From the NCBI GenBank assembly GCA_029861795.1, contig JAOTYS010000061.1, positions 1-15,162 of the forward strand: a stretch of DNA of 15,162 nucleotides, read 5' to 3'. The notes below the pieces were generated by a model that was not told the origin of the DNA, made no database searches, and saw only the letters and a list, made by a program, of their open reading frames with translations. This stretch comes from Gammaproteobacteria bacterium. GTDB taxonomy: Bacteria > Pseudomonadota > Gammaproteobacteria > Arenicellales > JAOTYS01. A program made the position numbers and the translations under genes. Of this stretch, positions 13,739 through 15,162 are shown piece by piece (within the stretch, counting starts at the first letter, position 1; every line of letters starts with the position of its first letter).

Positions 13739-14980
13739 ATTACATTTGACCTAGCCATCATAGGCGCGGGCTCAGCCGGCATTGGTGCCGCCAAAACGGC
13801 GCAAGCTCGCGGCCTACATTACGTCGTATTGGAGGCGTCTCACCACATCGGTGGTCGAGCGTACACCGAAGAAGTCGCCCCAGGGGTGTATTTTGATCTG
13901 GGGTGTCACTGGCTGCATTCGGCGAGCCTAAATCCTTATGTCAAAGTGGCGGACGCACTTGGATTCACTTACACAAACGAAAAGTGGTCGCGGAACATAT
14001 ACTTGCAAGGGCGGCCTGCCAGCGAAGAGGAGTCACAAGATTGCGATACTTTTTTCCGTCAGAGCCAAGATTCGCTGAAGGATGCCGCCGCAGCAAAACG
14101 CGATGTTTCTGTTGCCGACGTCATTGATCGCAGCAATCGTTGGACATCGCTGTTTGATTATTGGGCATCACTGATGACATCTGTGGACTCCGATCAAGTC
14201 TCTGTGGTGGACTACACGGGCTATCGCGATACCGGAGAAGACTGGCCACTTAAGCAAGGTTACGGCGCACTGATCGCCCGATTCGCTTCGGAGGTGCCGG
14301 TCCAATTGAATACCGCGGTGGAGGAAATCAACTGGAACGGAAGCAACATTCGCTTGACCACACGTAAGGGTGTGGTATCGGCGAAAAAAACAATCATTAC
14401 GGTATCCACCGGTGTTCTTGGCGGGGGTGATATCAAATTCACCCCACCCCTGCCGATATGGAAGCAAGAAGCCATCTCTGCATTACCTGTAGGCAATCAC
14501 AATCGAATCTGTTTAATCTATGACCGCGATGTATTTGGGGAAGATCACCCTCAGGGAGTCACGGTGATGGAGGACGACGACGTCCCCATGGGATTTCGCA
14601 TCCGACCCTTTGGCTATGACTATGTCGTCGCGGTCACTGGCGGTCGATTCGCTGACTGGCTTGAGCGCGCGGGAACTGAAGCGGCGGCTGATTTAGCCAA
14701 GGAGAAACTAATCAAAGCCTTTGGTTCCGACATCGCCAAGCACATCGTGGGATGCAATGTCACCGCCTGGCGCAGCGATCCATGGATCAAAGGGGCGTAC
14801 TCTGCGGCGGCGCCTGGGCAAGCCCATCAGCGCCAAGAGCTCGCTAAGGCCATTGATGATCGCGTTTACTTTGCGGGCGAAGCTGCCTCCACGGAATTCT
14901 TTGCCACGGCGCATGGGGCCTATCTCAGCGGCATCGAGGCAGCAAATCAGGTCGCGGACTCGCTGTCGTCTTCTGGCTAG
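13739..14980 (+). CDS. Flavin monoamine oxidase-like FAD-dependent oxidoreductase
   Basis: About 413 residues of the flavin-containing amine oxidase family, which oxidise primary or secondary amines to aldehyde or imine with release of hydrogen peroxide. The FAD Rossmann motif DLAIIGAGSAGIGAAK begins at about 13748, the ribose-binding Glu is in VVLEASHHIGGRAY, and DLGCHWLH follows. The C-terminal signature is YFAGEAASTEFFATAHGAYL. The frame is open from 13700, but the first ATG/GTG/TTG is the TTG at 13829, which would cut off the FAD motif. I therefore set the start at ATT 13739, eight bases after a GGGGT; CTG 13718, overlapping the DUF1989 TGA, is also possible. The missing normal start fits a deletion that also removed the end of DUF1989. 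The coding region after that is intact. Confidence 0.82.
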   Translation: MTFDLAIIGAGSAGIGAAKTAQARGLHYVVLEASHHIGGRAYTEEVAPGVYFDLGCHWLHSASLNPYVKVADALGFTYTNEKWSRNIYLQGRPASEEESQDCDTFFRQSQDSLKDAAAAKRDVSVADVIDRSNRWTSLFDYWASLMTSVDSDQVSVVDYTGYRDTGEDWPLKQGYGALIARFASEVPVQLNTAVEEINWNGSNIRLTTRKGVVSAKKTIITVSTGVLGGGDIKFTPPLPIWKQEAISALPVGNHNRICLIYDRDVFGEDHPQGVTVMEDDDVPMGFRIRPFGYDYVVAVTGGRFADWLERAGTEAAADLAKEKLIKAFGSDIAKHIVGCNVTAWRSDPWIKGAYSAAAPGQAHQRQELAKAIDDRVYFAGEAASTEFFATAHGAYLSGIEAANQVADSLSSSG

Positions 14981-15028
14981 ATGTGATACGACTTCGAACG
15001 CGGCAGATTCTTGTTGTTGCAAGGGTAG

Positions 15029-15047
15029 TTGATGCAAATGGCATCAA
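15029..15047. repeat. Small perfect hairpin between convergent genes
   Basis: TTGATGC (15029-15035) and GCATCAA (15041-15047) form a 7-bp stem with loop AAATG. It lies in the 100-base gap between the amine oxidase stop and the SDR stop. There is no T-run on either strand, so it is at best a weak bidirectional terminator or RNA 3'-end structure. Confidence 0.35.
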
Positions 15048-15080
15048 GAAAGCACGCGCATTGGTGCGTCTCGTAGGGGT

Positions 15081-15162
15081 TCAGGCGCGACTGCCACCAT
15101 CCAACGCAACTGCCGCACCCGTCATAAAGCGCGCCGAATCCGAGGCAACATAAAGCGCAAGA
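15081..15162 (-). CDS. 3' end of a short-chain dehydrogenase/reductase (SDR), partial
   Basis: Reading the minus strand from the window edge gives 26 codons and a TGA: LALYVASDSARFMTGAAVAL followed by DGGSRA. This is the classical C-terminus of NAD(P)-dependent SDR enzymes (a-x-YLASD-a-x-fvTG-x-x-i-x-vDGG). The catalytic Tyr-Lys and cofactor motif lie outside the window, so the substrate is unknown. It converges with the amine oxidase gene. Confidence 0.85.
   Translation of the reverse strand, partial: LALYVASDSARFMTGAAVALDGGSRA

Overview
The window looks like a piece of a bacterial chromosome, most likely Pseudomonadota and perhaps Gammaproteobacteria. This rests on gene style (DUF3047, CocE/NonD hydrolase, DUF5939-type cyclase, DUF1989), dense packing and balanced base composition; no marker gene fixes the taxonomy. 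There is no rRNA, tRNA, CRISPR or insertion sequence, and no gene-free stretch longer than 300 bases.

Left part (1-8717). The 3' end of a class III adenylate/guanylate cyclase (+) meets a leftward series of genes. In transcription order these are an amidohydrolase, a secreted DUF3047 protein, an MFS transporter whose start overlaps the DUF3047 stop, a doubtful small ORF, an FAD-dependent oxidoreductase, a secreted acidic helical protein, and a CocE/NonD-family hydrolase. They look like catabolic or transport accessory genes without a clear common pathway. A lone rightward gene (8881-9738) encodes a secreted protein of unknown function.

Central part (9767-13309, minus strand). This is the most interesting region: a compact operon built on an amino-group carrier protein. 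Its order is lysW (carrier with C-terminal EDWGE), lysX (ATP-grasp ligase), lysY (ArgC-like reductase), a stand-alone class II glutamine amidotransferase (GATase), and lysZ (ArgB-like kinase). lysW/lysX and lysX/lysY overlap by ATGA, and the GATase/lysZ junction has a 1-base gap. The enzymes should load an amino acid (glutamate or 2-aminoadipate) onto the terminal Glu of LysW, phosphorylate its side-chain carboxylate, and reduce it to a semialdehyde. The aminotransferase (LysJ) and the releasing peptidase (LysK) of the known lysine/ornithine route are absent here, and a class II GATase sits in their place. This suggests a variant carrier-protein pathway, possibly for a special metabolite, with the GATase either releasing the product or supplying ammonia.

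Right part (13310-15162). A short divergent region holds a perfect 8-bp inverted repeat over a candidate lysW promoter. Rightward from it lie a truncated DUF1989 gene and a flavin monoamine oxidase-like gene whose FAD-binding motif lies upstream of any ATG/GTG/TTG start. Together these look like a deletion or decay junction. The last 82 bases contain the 3' end of a leftward short-chain dehydrogenase (SDR).
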